NCBI GenBank assembly: GCA_902613595.1
Contig: CACMHY010000005.1
Location: 1 to 64,000, forward strand
Length of the DNA stretch: 64,000 nt
From: an uncultured Bacteroidota bacterium
GTDB taxonomy: Bacteria > Bacteroidota > Bacteroidia > Flavobacteriales > Flavobacteriaceae
Direction of reading: 5' to 3'
Shown here: in pieces, positions 35,510 through 44,819 of the stretch
How positions within the stretch are numbered: the first letter of the stretch is position 1
Layout of the letters: each line of letters opens with the position of its first letter
Translations under genes and position numbers: made by a program
The notes under the pieces: generated by a model
The model's database searches: none
The model's input: the letters and a program-made list of their open reading frames with translations, nothing else
What the model was told of the DNA's origin: nothing

Positions 35510-36868
35510 ATGGAAGTTATAAAGGATATTCGGTCACGTAAAGGTGCGAATCTCAACTTAAAAGGCGGTGCAGAGAAAATTTTAGACACGACTGTTTTAC
35601 CTTCAATCTTTGCTCTTCGTCCTGACGATTTTTTTGGAACCACCCCTAAACTTCTTCTGAAAGAGGGTGCTAGAGTAAAGAAGGGTTCTCCAATCTACTT
35701 TAGTAAAAAAAATCCTAGCGTCAAAATAGTATCACCAGTATCTGGTATTATTCAAAATATTGAAAGAGGACCCAAAAGAAAAATTGAGAAAATTGTTATA
35801 GAATCTTCCGACATACAAGATTCTATTAAACATTCTGTATCAGACTGGGAAAAAAAAAATCGAGAGGACTTAAAGCTTCTACTCGCTGAAAGTGGAAATT
35901 GGCCATTCATTCATCAAAGACCTTATGGTACAATGGCTAATCCAACTGATACACCAAAAGCCATTTTTGTTTCGACTGTGAAAACAGACCCTTTGCATGT
36001 AGATGTTCAATTTATTTTAAAAGATCAAAAAAATGATTTTCAGTTAGGTATAGACTTGCTAAATAAATTGGTAGACCAACCTGTTTTTTTGGGTGTAGAA
36101 AAAATATTTTCTGACTATTTTGGATCAATAGAAGGAGTTCAGCATTATACTGTACAAGGTCCACACCCAGCGGGTAATTTAAGTTTACACATCCAGAAAT
36201 TATGTCCTTTAAATATAGGAGAACGTATTTGGACTGTAAATGCTGAGGATGTTGCTAATTTAGGAAGATTTATTAGTTCAGGAATTTTTTGTTCTAGGCG
36301 AACTATTGCAATATCTGGCAATGCAGTTGAGCACCCTAAATATTTTCAGACAAGTATTGGTGCAGACTTACAACCATTTTTAAAAAAAGTTGGAATAATT
36401 AAGGAAAAAATAAGGGTTGTTAATGGTGATGTTCTTACAGGGGATACATCATTTGATAGACCATTTTTAGGATATTTCAATAACCTAGTAAGCATTATAC
36501 CAGAGGGGGATAAATATAGAATGTTTGGGTGGCTGCCTTTTATTGATAATAATATTTTGAGTTTGTCTAATACTTCTTTATCAAGGATTTTTAATCGTAA
36601 GGGTTTTGATGTCGATACAAATCTAAATGGAGAGGAACGGGCCCTTGTTGTCACGGGTGAGATGGAAAAAATATTTCCATTAGATATTTACCCAATGCAA
36701 CTCATAAAAGCTTGCATGGCGGGTGACATTGAAAAAATGGAAGTTCTTGGAATTTATGAAGTAGTTCCTGAGGACTTTGGGCTTGTAGATTATTCAAATA
36801 CCTCTAAGATTGAGGCTCAAGAAATTATCCGTCAGGGAATTGAATTAATGATTAGTGAAGTAGGTTAA
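35510..36868 (+). CDS. nqrA: Na+-translocating NADH:quinone reductase subunit A
   Basis: NqrA is the soluble, cytoplasmic-face subunit of the Na+-NQR, which couples NADH oxidation by ubiquinone/menaquinone to Na+ export and lies near the quinone site. The 452 residues match the family length. The N-terminal domain (IRSRKGANLNLKGGAEKILD) and the central lobe with QRPYGTMANPTDTPKAIFV and VQGPHPAGNLSLHIQ are recognisable, as is ALVVTGEMEKIFPLDIYPMQ near the end. It is the first gene of an nqrABCDEF operon with short gaps or overlaps. The operon has its own promoter and no further regulatory structure is visible. Confidence 0.97.
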   Translation: MEVIKDIRSRKGANLNLKGGAEKILDTTVLPSIFALRPDDFFGTTPKLLLKEGARVKKGSPIYFSKKNPSVKIVSPVSGIIQNIERGPKRKIEKIVIESSDIQDSIKHSVSDWEKKNREDLKLLLAESGNWPFIHQRPYGTMANPTDTPKAIFVSTVKTDPLHVDVQFILKDQKNDFQLGIDLLNKLVDQPVFLGVEKIFSDYFGSIEGVQHYTVQGPHPAGNLSLHIQKLCPLNIGERIWTVNAEDVANLGRFISSGIFCSRRTIAISGNAVEHPKYFQTSIGADLQPFLKKVGIIKEKIRVVNGDVLTGDTSFDRPFLGYFNNLVSIIPEGDKYRMFGWLPFIDNNILSLSNTSLSRIFNRKGFDVDTNLNGEERALVVTGEMEKIFPLDIYPMQLIKACMAGDIEKMEVLGIYEVVPEDFGLVDYSNTSKIEAQEIIRQGIELMISEVG

Positions 36869-36877
36869 AAAAAATAT

Positions 36878-38041
36878 ATGAATATTTTGAGAAGAACATT
36901 AGATAGAATAAAGCAACCATTTGGTAAAGGCCAAAAATTTGAAAAATTTGCCCCGGCAATAAATGCATTTGATACATTTTTATTTGTACCAAATCATACG
37001 ACAAAAAAAGGTGCACATATTCGTGACGCTATTGATCTTAAAAGAACGATGGTAACTGTTATAATAGCACTTTTACCTGCATTATTATATGGTATATACA
37101 ATACAGGATACCAATATTTAATTCAAACTGGAAGTCCTTTTACATTTGTAGAAGCCTTTATCCATGGAAGTTGGAAAATTGTACCAATGATAATTGTTTC
37201 TTATGTTGTAGGGTTATCAATTGAGTTTGGCTTTGCAGTTTATAGGGGTCACGAAGTAAATGAAGGTTATTTAGTCACTGGCCTCTTAATACCAATGATA
37301 ATGCCTGTTGACATACCTCTTTGGATGGTTGGTTTATCGACTGCTTTTGCTGTTTTGGTCGCTAAAGAGGCTTTCGGGGGAACAGGTATGAATATCCTTA
37401 ACCCTGCTCTCACAGCTAGAGCATTTGCATTTTTTGCTTATCCAACATACATGTCAGGAAATAAAGTATGGGTTTCTGAGGCTTCAAATATAGATGCAAT
37501 TTCAGGTGAAACTATTCTGGGAACTTTAGCTGCTGGAGGAAAAGTAAATTATTCTGCTATGGAAATGTTTCAAGGTTCAATACCAGGTTCGATAGCAGAA
37601 ACTTCGACCTTATGGGTAGCTGTTGGTGCATTAATTTTAATTCTAACAGGTATAGGAAGTTGGCGAATTATCGTTGGGGGTATTTTAGGCGCGTCATTCA
37701 TGGGCTTTTTATTTAATCTTTGGGCAGCAAATGAACTAATGAGCTTTTCTTGGATTAATCATCTTATAGTTGGAGGCTTTGCTTTTGGTATTGTATTTAT
37801 GGCGACAGATCCAGTGTCAGCTGCCCAAACAAACCAAGGAAAATGGATATATGGTGTTTTGGTAGGAATTTTTTGTATAATGATTCGCGTTTTTAATCCC
37901 GCTTATCCAGAGGGAGTAATGCTTGCAATTTTGTTAATGAATGTATTTGCACCAACTATTGATCATTATGTAATAAATGGAAATATTAAGAAGCGAAGAA
38001 AACGTTGGGAAAGTTCTGTAAACCAACTTAAAACCATTTAA
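36878..38041 (+). CDS. nqrB: Na+-NQR subunit B
   Basis: NqrB is a ten-helix membrane subunit with covalently bound FMN and a riboflavin, central to Na+ coupling. The 387 residues carry RDAIDLKRTMVTVIIALLP, GHEVNEGYLVTGLLIPMIMP, AKEAFGGTGMNILNPALTAR and FMATDPVSAAQTN. The segment corresponding to the FMN attachment site reads DAISGET at residues about 206-212; the Thr to be flavinylated is kept, but the Ala of the usual D-x-x-S-G-A-T motif is Glu. ApbE, the flavin transferase, is encoded 6.8 kb downstream. The gene starts 9 nt after nqrA. Confidence 0.96.
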   Translation: MNILRRTLDRIKQPFGKGQKFEKFAPAINAFDTFLFVPNHTTKKGAHIRDAIDLKRTMVTVIIALLPALLYGIYNTGYQYLIQTGSPFTFVEAFIHGSWKIVPMIIVSYVVGLSIEFGFAVYRGHEVNEGYLVTGLLIPMIMPVDIPLWMVGLSTAFAVLVAKEAFGGTGMNILNPALTARAFAFFAYPTYMSGNKVWVSEASNIDAISGETILGTLAAGGKVNYSAMEMFQGSIPGSIAETSTLWVAVGALILILTGIGSWRIIVGGILGASFMGFLFNLWAANELMSFSWINHLIVGGFAFGIVFMATDPVSAAQTNQGKWIYGVLVGIFCIMIRVFNPAYPEGVMLAILLMNVFAPTIDHYVINGNIKKRRKRWESSVNQLKTI

Positions 38042-38773
38042 ATGAATAGAGATAGTAATGTTTATACCTTTTTGTTTGCAACATTAATGGTTCTTATTGT
38101 AGCCTCTTCATTAGCTTTTACAGCAAGTTCACTTAAAGAGCGTCAAATATCAAACGTGCGTAAAGAAAAAATGCAAAATATACTCGCTACAATTGGAATT
38201 GAAACTGAGAGAGAGGAAGCTGAGGCATTATATAATAAATACATAACCGAAGAACTTACCCTGAAAGAAGATGGGAGTATTGATCCAGAGATAAATGCTT
38301 TTGATATCAAATTAAATAATGAATTGAGAAAGAGTTATTCTGACCAACGGTTTCCTATTTATGTAGCTTCGGTTGAAGAAGAAAAATACTATGTCATCCC
38401 TTTGCGTGGAAAAGGACTTTGGGATGCAATATGGGGATATATCGCTTTAGAAGAAGATAAAAATACAATTAAAGGTGCAGTATTTGATCATAAAGCTGAA
38501 ACTGCTGGTCTTGGAGCTGAAATAACTCAGCAATGGTTTCAAAACCGTTTTTTGGGTGAAAAGGTTTTTGACTCTCAAGGCAGTTTGGTTGGAATAAATG
38601 TATCTAAGACAAATAATGACCCCAAGGACTTAGATAAAGATGATCATGAAGTAGATGCAATATCTGGTGCAACAATTACAGGTGACGGTGTAACGGATAT
38701 GATCAAGGAAAGGTTGACACATTATCTGCCCTATTTGAAACAAGAAAAAAGCATTGTTGCATTATATAATTGA
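38042..38773 (+). CDS. nqrC: Na+-NQR subunit C
   Basis: NqrC carries one N-terminal helix (TFLFATLMVLIVASSLAFTA) and a periplasmic domain with covalent FMN. The 243 residues include LWDAIWGYIALEEDKNTIKG and the flavinylation motif DAISGATITGDGVTDM, where the Thr of SGAT is the FMN acceptor. Both match the family. It directly abuts nqrB (the ATG begins at the base after the nqrB stop) and is 4 nt before the nqrD start. Confidence 0.97.
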   Translation: MNRDSNVYTFLFATLMVLIVASSLAFTASSLKERQISNVRKEKMQNILATIGIETEREEAEALYNKYITEELTLKEDGSIDPEINAFDIKLNNELRKSYSDQRFPIYVASVEEEKYYVIPLRGKGLWDAIWGYIALEEDKNTIKGAVFDHKAETAGLGAEITQQWFQNRFLGEKVFDSQGSLVGINVSKTNNDPKDLDKDDHEVDAISGATITGDGVTDMIKERLTHYLPYLKQEKSIVALYN

Positions 38774-38777
38774 ATCA

Positions 38778-39473
38778 ATGAAAAATAAAAAAAAATTAAA
38801 TACAGAATCGACAAGTATTTTTTTTGTTAATAAAGAGAAAGAGCCTCTTTTATCAAAAAAAAATCGGAAGCTTCTAACAGATCCCATGGATGATAACAAT
38901 CCAATAACTGTTCAAGTTCTAGGTATCTGTTCAGCACTTGCTATAACAGTTCAGTTAAAACCAGCATTAGTAATGAGTATATCAGTTATGGCAGTTATGG
39001 CTGCGAGCAATGTAATCATATCCTTGCTTAGGAATCTTATACCAAACAGAATTAGAATAATTGTTCAGTTAGTCGTAGTTGCATCTATGGTTATTTTGGT
39101 AGATCAAATTTTGAGAGCTTTTGCATATGATGTAAGTAAAGAGCTATCCATCTTTATTGGCTTAATAATAACAAATTGTATTGTAATGGGAAGACTTGAA
39201 GCATTTGCTTTAGGTAACGGTGTTTGGAAATCATTTCTTGATGGTATCGGAAATGCAGCTGGATATGGTTTCATTTTAATACTTGTTGCCTTTTTCAGAG
39301 AGCTGTTCGGTTCAGGAAAACTATTTGGCTATCAAGTTATCCCTGATTCATTTTATGAAATGGGCTATGTAAATAATGGTTTAATGTTACTTTCTCCTAT
39401 GGCACTAATTACTGTAGGTCTAATTATTTGGATTCAAAGATATCGTAACAGGATACTTATTGAAAAAAACTAG
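38778..39473 (+). CDS. nqrD: Na+-NQR subunit D
   Basis: NqrD is a six-helix membrane subunit that, with NqrE, holds an intramembrane iron-sulfur centre. The ATG giving [11 protein letters not shown] is chosen; a longer frame from 38754 uses a non-ATG codon inside nqrC. The 231 residues have [19 protein letters not shown] with the conserved Cys, [20 protein letters not shown], and [20 protein letters not shown] with the second Cys. An unusual hydrophilic N-terminal stretch of about 40 residues precedes the first helix. It sits 5 nt ahead of nqrE. Confidence 0.96.
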   Translation: MKNKKKLNTESTSIFFVNKEKEPLLSKKNRKLLTDPMDDNNPITVQVLGICSALAITVQLKPALVMSISVMAVMAASNVIISLLRNLIPNRIRIIVQLVVVASMVILVDQILRAFAYDVSKELSIFIGLIITNCIVMGRLEAFALGNGVWKSFLDGIGNAAGYGFILILVAFFRELFGSGKLFGYQVIPDSFYEMGYVNNGLMLLSPMALITVGLIIWIQRYRNRILIEKN

Positions 39474-39478
39474 AGAAA

Positions 39479-40096
39479 ATGGAATCATATTTAAATCTAT
39501 TTGTAAAAAGTATTTTTGTTGAAAACATGATCTTTGCTTATTTCTTGGGAATGTGTTCCTATTTAGCTGTTTCTAAAACCGTTAAGACAGCAGTAGGTTT
39601 AGGCTTTGCAGTAATATTCGTTTTAGCAATAACAGTACCCATAAATTTTTTACTGGATACATATCTTCTAAGGCCAGGTGCTCTTTCTTGGTTTGATAAG
39701 AGCTATGCTGATCTGGATTTAAGTTTTCTAAGCTTTATTATGTTTATAGCTGTTATTGCTTCTATGGTTCAGTTAGTCGAGATGGTTGTTGAAAAATTTG
39801 CTCCTGCCCTTTATGGAGCTTTAGGAATTTTTTTGCCACTAATTGCAGTTAACTGCGCCATACTTGGAGGGTCATTATTTATGCAGCAAAAAGATTTTTC
39901 AGGAATAACAGAATCGGCAATTTATGGATTAGGTTCTGGTGTAGGGTGGTTACTTGCAATTCTAGCTATAGCTGCTATTCGAGAAAAAATTACTTATTCA
40001 AATGTACCTGCACCCTTGAGAGGCCTGGGTATTACTTTTATTATTACGGGACTTATGGCTTTGGGATTTATGAGTTTTATGGGAATTAAAATATAA
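39479..40096 (+). CDS. nqrE: Na+-NQR subunit E
   Basis: NqrE mirrors NqrD in an inverted arrangement and completes the membrane Fe-S site. The 205 residues have six helices, with [20 protein letters not shown] (first conserved Cys), [19 protein letters not shown], and [20 protein letters not shown] (second Cys). The length and motifs are typical. It lies between nqrD and nqrF with short spacers of 5 and 7 nt. Confidence 0.97.
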   Translation: MESYLNLFVKSIFVENMIFAYFLGMCSYLAVSKTVKTAVGLGFAVIFVLAITVPINFLLDTYLLRPGALSWFDKSYADLDLSFLSFIMFIAVIASMVQLVEMVVEKFAPALYGALGIFLPLIAVNCAILGGSLFMQQKDFSGITESAIYGLGSGVGWLLAILAIAAIREKITYSNVPAPLRGLGITFIITGLMALGFMSFMGIKI

Positions 40097-40103
40097 TTTA
40101 AAA

Positions 40104-41399
40104 ATGGAATTTACAGTTGTTTTTGCGAGTATTATAGTTTTTTTAGTAGTTACCTTTATTCTAGTCGGAATGCTTTTAGGAGTTAAAGCAAAACTCTTAC
40201 CATCTGGTCCTGTATCACTTTTGATTAACGGTGAAAATAAAGTAGAGGTCTCATCAGGGAGTACACTGCTGAGCACTTTAGGGAACAACAAAATATTTTT
40301 ACCCTCAGCTTGTGGAGGTGGTGGGACATGTATTCAATGCAAATGCCAAGTTTTAGATGGAGGAGGAGAAATCCTTCCGACTGAAACACCACATTTTTCA
40401 AGAAAAGAGGTTGCGGATGGTTGGCGTTTGGGCTGTCAAGTTAAAGTCAAACAAGACATGGTAATCAAAGTACCAGAAGAAATTTTTGGAATTAAAAAGT
40501 ATGAAGCAACTGTTGTGAGAAATTGGAATGTAGCTTCATTTATAAAAGAATTTGTCGTTGAAATCCCTGAAGAGATGGACTATAAGGCTGGAGGCTATAT
40601 TCAAATAGAAATACCACAGTGTGAAGTTAAATATGAGGATATTGATATTTCTGCTCACCCTGATGAGCACCCTGGAGACCCTGACAAATTCAAGTTAGAA
40701 TGGGATAAATTTGGTTTATGGCCATTAGTGATGAAGAACCCAGATATAGTCGAACGTGCTTATTCAATGGCTTCATACCCAGCTGAAGGCAAAGAGATAA
40801 TGCTAAACGTACGTATTGCAACACCACCTTTTGATAGGGCTAAAAACACCTGGAGTGACCTTAATCCTGGAGTAGCTTCTTCATATATATTTTCAAAAAA
40901 ACCTGGGGATAAAGTTACAATATCAGGTCCTTATGGTGAGTTCTTCATAAATGAATCAGACTCAGAAATGCTCTATGTTGGTGGAGGAGCTGGAATGGCA
41001 CCAATGCGGTCACACCTTTATGAACTTTTTAGGACATTAAAAACTGGAAGAAAAGTCACTTTTTGGTATGGAGGGCGATCTAAAAGAGAGTTATTTTATA
41101 TTGATCATTTTAAAGCTTTGGAGAAAGACTTCTCGAATTTTAAGTTTTACATAGCCCTTTCTGAACCCCTAGAGGAGGACAATTGGACAGAAAAATCTTC
41201 TTTAGATTCTAAAGGTGATGGGTTTACGGGGTTTGTTCATCAAGTAGTAATTGATCAATATCTTTCTAATCATGATTCGCCTGAGGATATTGAAGTTTAC
41301 TTTTGTGGACCACCACTTATGAATCAAGCTGTAGAAAAAATGGCTGAAGATTTTGGTGTTCCACCTGAAAATGTAAGATTCGACGATTTTGGTGGTTAA
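40104..41399 (+). CDS. nqrF: Na+-NQR subunit F (NADH dehydrogenase component)
   Basis: NqrF accepts electrons from NADH through FAD and passes them to a 2Fe-2S cluster. The 431 residues start with one helix (VVFASIIVFLVVTFILVGML). The 2Fe-2S domain has SACGGGGTCIQCKCQV and the fourth Cys in LGCQVKVK. The FAD domain shows RAYS-like ERAYSMASYPAEG, and the NADH domain has LYVGGGAGMAPMRSH and the late EVYFCGPPLMNQA. All four cluster Cys and the flavin motifs are intact. It closes the nqr operon and converges on the M16 peptidase gene. Confidence 0.97.
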   Translation: MEFTVVFASIIVFLVVTFILVGMLLGVKAKLLPSGPVSLLINGENKVEVSSGSTLLSTLGNNKIFLPSACGGGGTCIQCKCQVLDGGGEILPTETPHFSRKEVADGWRLGCQVKVKQDMVIKVPEEIFGIKKYEATVVRNWNVASFIKEFVVEIPEEMDYKAGGYIQIEIPQCEVKYEDIDISAHPDEHPGDPDKFKLEWDKFGLWPLVMKNPDIVERAYSMASYPAEGKEIMLNVRIATPPFDRAKNTWSDLNPGVASSYIFSKKPGDKVTISGPYGEFFINESDSEMLYVGGGAGMAPMRSHLYELFRTLKTGRKVTFWYGGRSKRELFYIDHFKALEKDFSNFKFYIALSEPLEEDNWTEKSSLDSKGDGFTGFVHQVVIDQYLSNHDSPEDIEVYFCGPPLMNQAVEKMAEDFGVPPENVRFDDFGG

Positions 41400-41424
41400 T
41401 TACATTCTTATTTTTTTACTTTAG

Positions 41425-44376
41425 TCAAAATCCAAAGAGTGTTTCAAGAGAAACTTCTCTTATTGTACCATATTTTTTCAAATTCTTAAAATTTATATTA
41501 TCACGATTTCCTATCAACAATATGTTGTGAGGCTTATCCTTTATATATTTTTCATGAAATCTTTTTAGTTTTTCAAGTGTCATAGTTTTGACCTCATCAT
41601 AAATTTTTTCTCTTATATCATAATCAACACCTTTTTTTTCTGCACTCAAATAGTATGATAAAACGGATGATTTAGTAATGCGCTCACTTTCTATTTTATT
41701 TAAAATAGCTTTTTTTGCTATTTCAAACGCTTGCTCCGATTTAGGTAATTCATTAATTAACCCAAACATAGAGGATAAAGCTTCTCTTTGCTTATCATTT
41801 TGAACACCCACGTATGATAATAGATAATCTGATCGGTCAGTTTTACTCGCCTGACTGTAATTAGAAAAAACAGCATAAGCTAAGCCTTGAGCTTCTCTAA
41901 TTTCCTGAAAAACTATAGAATTCATTCCACCACCAAAGTATTGATTAAATAAATTAATTGCTGCTGTTTTTTCATTATCTAAAGGCTCAAGCCTAGAGAG
42001 AAGTATAATTTCAGTTTGTACCATGTCAAAATTTGTCCAGAAAACATAATTTTTTTTGTAATCTTTTTCCTGGTATTTTTTGATTTTATTTTTTACCTCC
42101 AAAAATTTGAGTGGTATTTTGTGATACTTTTTAAGAAGAGATGTCAATGATTTTCTATCCTTATTACCGTAGTATAAAATACGATGGGAATAGCTGGGTA
42201 ATGATTTGATCAACTCAGTTAATTCTTCTTGTTTGATTTTTTTTAACTCAGAAGGTGTTAAAACATCAGAAGCTGGATTTTTTTCACCATAAATACTAAA
42301 AGATAACAATTGTCTCCTATGAATTATATTTTTGTCCTTTTTTGCATCTAATCGAGATTTAATCAAACGTTCTACCAATTTATCCACAACATCTTGTGTT
42401 GTGATAGGATTAATTAATAAATTTTCAAAAAGTTTAATGGAAGCTTCCATATTTTCACTGAGTCCACTTAAAGTAACTGAGGTCTCTTCACCATCGGAGG
42501 ATGTTTGAAAACTATATTCTGCACCTAGGTTATAAAATGCCTTTTTTAAATTATCTGGACTTAAGCTGTCAACTCCAACATAATTCATCAATCCCGCAGC
42601 CAATCCAATTTTAGGATTTAGATTTTTACCAAAATCAAATTGATAAGTCAATTTAAATAAATCGTTTTCTTTGTTTTCTTTAGCAATAACTTCTATAGGA
42701 CCAATATTATAAAAATCTAAGTCGATTTTGAAGTCAAGAAATTTTGGATTTAATTTTTTTATAGCAGTATTTGCGATAGCTTCATGGGTTTTTGATCGAA
42801 CCTCTCTATTTAATGGGACTTTAGTGATCGATGGTTTTTCAATTTTTTTAACAGAATTATCTTTTCCAGTATTTTTATAAACTACAGCATAATTACTTTT
42901 GTAATATTTGTTTGTAAATTCTATGATATCCTTTTTATTTATTTCAGAAAGTCTTTCAAAGTATGAAACTTTCTCACTCCAGTCCTCGTCTCTTGTAAAA
43001 GCCTGAACCATCGCATCAGCTCTGTAATAATTTGCAGCGTCTGAATCATCTTTTTGCATGACTGTTTTTTTCAAGTCATTTAATACAGCTATTAAAAGTT
43101 CATCGTCAAATAATCCTTTTTTAATATTATCTATTTCTGCTAAAAGTAAATTTTCAACTTCTTTTAGACTTTGCCCTTCCTTTGGTGTTCCACTTAAAAT
43201 ATGAATTGAATAATCATTCATTTCTTCAATAGTGGCAAATGCCCCTAAAACTTTTTGTTTCTGAACTAAATTTAAATCGATTAGTCCTGCAGCACTGTTT
43301 GAGAGTAACATGTCTATTAATTCAACATGCATTAATCCCTCTTTATCTTTGCCATTAAATCTGAAACCCAAAAGAACAGATTCTTTTTCTGGACCCATAA
43401 CTTCTCTTCTAATCGGACTTTCAATTTCTTTCAAGGGATCATATTTTGTTTTTTTAAGTTCTAAGTTTGGTTTCCAATCCCCAAAATGCTTATCGATTAA
43501 CGATATGGTTTTATCAAAATCTAATTCACCGCTCATACATATCGCAACGTTGTTAGGCTTATAATACTTATTGAAATATTTACGAATTTCAGTTATAGAA
43601 GGATTTTTTAAATGGTCAACAGTGCCTAAAACTGATTGTTTACCATATGGATGAGAGGGGAAAAGACTTTCAAATAGTGCCCTATACTGTTTTCTTAAGT
43701 CATTATCTAAAGCCCTATTTTTTTCCTCATAAACTGCTTCAAGTTCTGTATGAAAAAGACGATTAACAATTTGCTTAAATCGCAAACCCTCAATTGTTAA
43801 AAAGCGTTCTAATTCATTTGAGGGTATATCAACGGTATAAACAGTTCTGTCCTCTGTTGTATATGCATTTAACGACTTACCGCCAATTAATGATATCATT
43901 TTGTCATATTCATTTGGAATGGCGTACGACGCTGCTTTATTTGATATAGCATCAATTTTTTTATAAAATCTTTTACGTTCCTCATTGTTTGAAATTTCAG
44001 CATATCTGTTAAATAAATTTTCTATAGAATCTAGAAGTGGCTTTTCCTTTTCGTAGTCTTTTGTACCGAAAAATTTATTGCCCTTAAACATTATATGTTC
44101 GAGATAGTGAGCCAAACCTGTATTATTTTCTGGGTCATCTTTTCCTCCCGCTTTTACCGCAGTAAAAACATGTATTCTTGGAGCATTTTCAAATTTGCTT
44201 AAATAAACCTTCAACCCGTTATCTAAGGTATATATTCTTGTTTTTGTTGGGTCAGCAGTAACATATTCATAGCTATATTTTCCTGAAGAATTCGTTAGAG
44301 TTTGAAATGGTTTTGTTGAGCAACCTATTGATAACAATATAAAAGTAACAACAAAGAAAAATTTTCTATAATGCAT
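41425..44376 (-). CDS. M16 family zinc metalloprotease, lipoprotein
   Basis: This is a periplasmic or outer-membrane peptidase of the insulinase family, two M16 halves in one chain of 983 residues. A lipobox is visible in LLSIGCST (Cys19). The active-site inverted motif HYLEH is at residues 90-94 within GLAHYLEHIMFKG, with the downstream ELEAVYEEKNR supplying the third ligand. The C-terminal half lacks the motif, as is usual, and has GGGMNSIVFQEIREAQGLAY. The likely substrates are peptides or misfolded outer-membrane proteins. It sits between nqrF and the small gene before apbE on the opposite strand, splitting the NQR locus. Confidence 0.93.
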   Translation of the reverse strand: MHYRKFFFVVTFILLSIGCSTKPFQTLTNSSGKYSYEYVTADPTKTRIYTLDNGLKVYLSKFENAPRIHVFTAVKAGGKDDPENNTGLAHYLEHIMFKGNKFFGTKDYEKEKPLLDSIENLFNRYAEISNNEERKRFYKKIDAISNKAASYAIPNEYDKMISLIGGKSLNAYTTEDRTVYTVDIPSNELERFLTIEGLRFKQIVNRLFHTELEAVYEEKNRALDNDLRKQYRALFESLFPSHPYGKQSVLGTVDHLKNPSITEIRKYFNKYYKPNNVAICMSGELDFDKTISLIDKHFGDWKPNLELKKTKYDPLKEIESPIRREVMGPEKESVLLGFRFNGKDKEGLMHVELIDMLLSNSAAGLIDLNLVQKQKVLGAFATIEEMNDYSIHILSGTPKEGQSLKEVENLLLAEIDNIKKGLFDDELLIAVLNDLKKTVMQKDDSDAANYYRADAMVQAFTRDEDWSEKVSYFERLSEINKKDIIEFTNKYYKSNYAVVYKNTGKDNSVKKIEKPSITKVPLNREVRSKTHEAIANTAIKKLNPKFLDFKIDLDFYNIGPIEVIAKENKENDLFKLTYQFDFGKNLNPKIGLAAGLMNYVGVDSLSPDNLKKAFYNLGAEYSFQTSSDGEETSVTLSGLSENMEASIKLFENLLINPITTQDVVDKLVERLIKSRLDAKKDKNIIHRRQLLSFSIYGEKNPASDVLTPSELKKIKQEELTELIKSLPSYSHRILYYGNKDRKSLTSLLKKYHKIPLKFLEVKNKIKKYQEKDYKKNYVFWTNFDMVQTEIILLSRLEPLDNEKTAAINLFNQYFGGGMNSIVFQEIREAQGLAYAVFSNYSQASKTDRSDYLLSYVGVQNDKQREALSSMFGLINELPKSEQAFEIAKKAILNKIESERITKSSVLSYYLSAEKKGVDYDIREKIYDEVKTMTLEKLKRFHEKYIKDKPHNILLIGNRDNINFKNLKKYGTIREVSLETLFGF

Positions 44377-44459
44377 AAGTTTTTTTTAAGTTCGCAAATT
44401 AATTATTTTAAAAGTGATATGGCAACAAATTAAGCTTTTCATTTAATTTTGTTTTAATT

Positions 44460-44819
44460 ATGCAACCACTTAATAAACAAGAAATTCATCAGCTTGCGAT
44501 GCAAGAAGTAGGAAACTTTTTAGAAGAAAATGGATATGAATTTTTAGCCGTTAATTCTAAAAGAAATCGATCACCACAATTCGTATGTGTTAAAGATAAA
44601 TTGCTGTTCTTTATAGTAGTAAAGGGATCTTTATACCCACAATCTCCAAAACATTATGATATTGAATCAATGGAAAAAGTAAAAATACATGCGAAGAAAA
44701 ATAATGCTAAACTTTATTATGGTGGTGTAGGATTTGCAAATGCAAAAGATTATGATATGCCTCTAAAAAAAAATAATCCTTATGTTGTCAATTTTAATGG
44801 TCTTGAGAAAATTTTATAG
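44460..44819 (+). CDS. Conserved small protein upstream of apbE
   Basis: I recognise no domain in this 119-residue protein. It has no signal peptide or membrane helix and is predicted alpha/beta, with QLAMQEVGNFLEENGYEFLA, KRNRSPQFVCVKDKLLFFIV and LYYGGVGFANAKDYDMPLKK. As I recall, homologs in flavobacteria are often labelled 'NADH-quinone reductase subunit F' from their location, but no flavin or Fe-S motif is visible here, so that label is not supported. Its stop overlaps the apbE start by 23 nt, implying co-translation. A role in NQR assembly or flavinylation is only inference. A TAATTTTG box occurs 8 nt before the ATG. Confidence 0.78.
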   Translation: MQPLNKQEIHQLAMQEVGNFLEENGYEFLAVNSKRNRSPQFVCVKDKLLFFIVVKGSLYPQSPKHYDIESMEKVKIHAKKNNAKLYYGGVGFANAKDYDMPLKKNNPYVVNFNGLEKIL

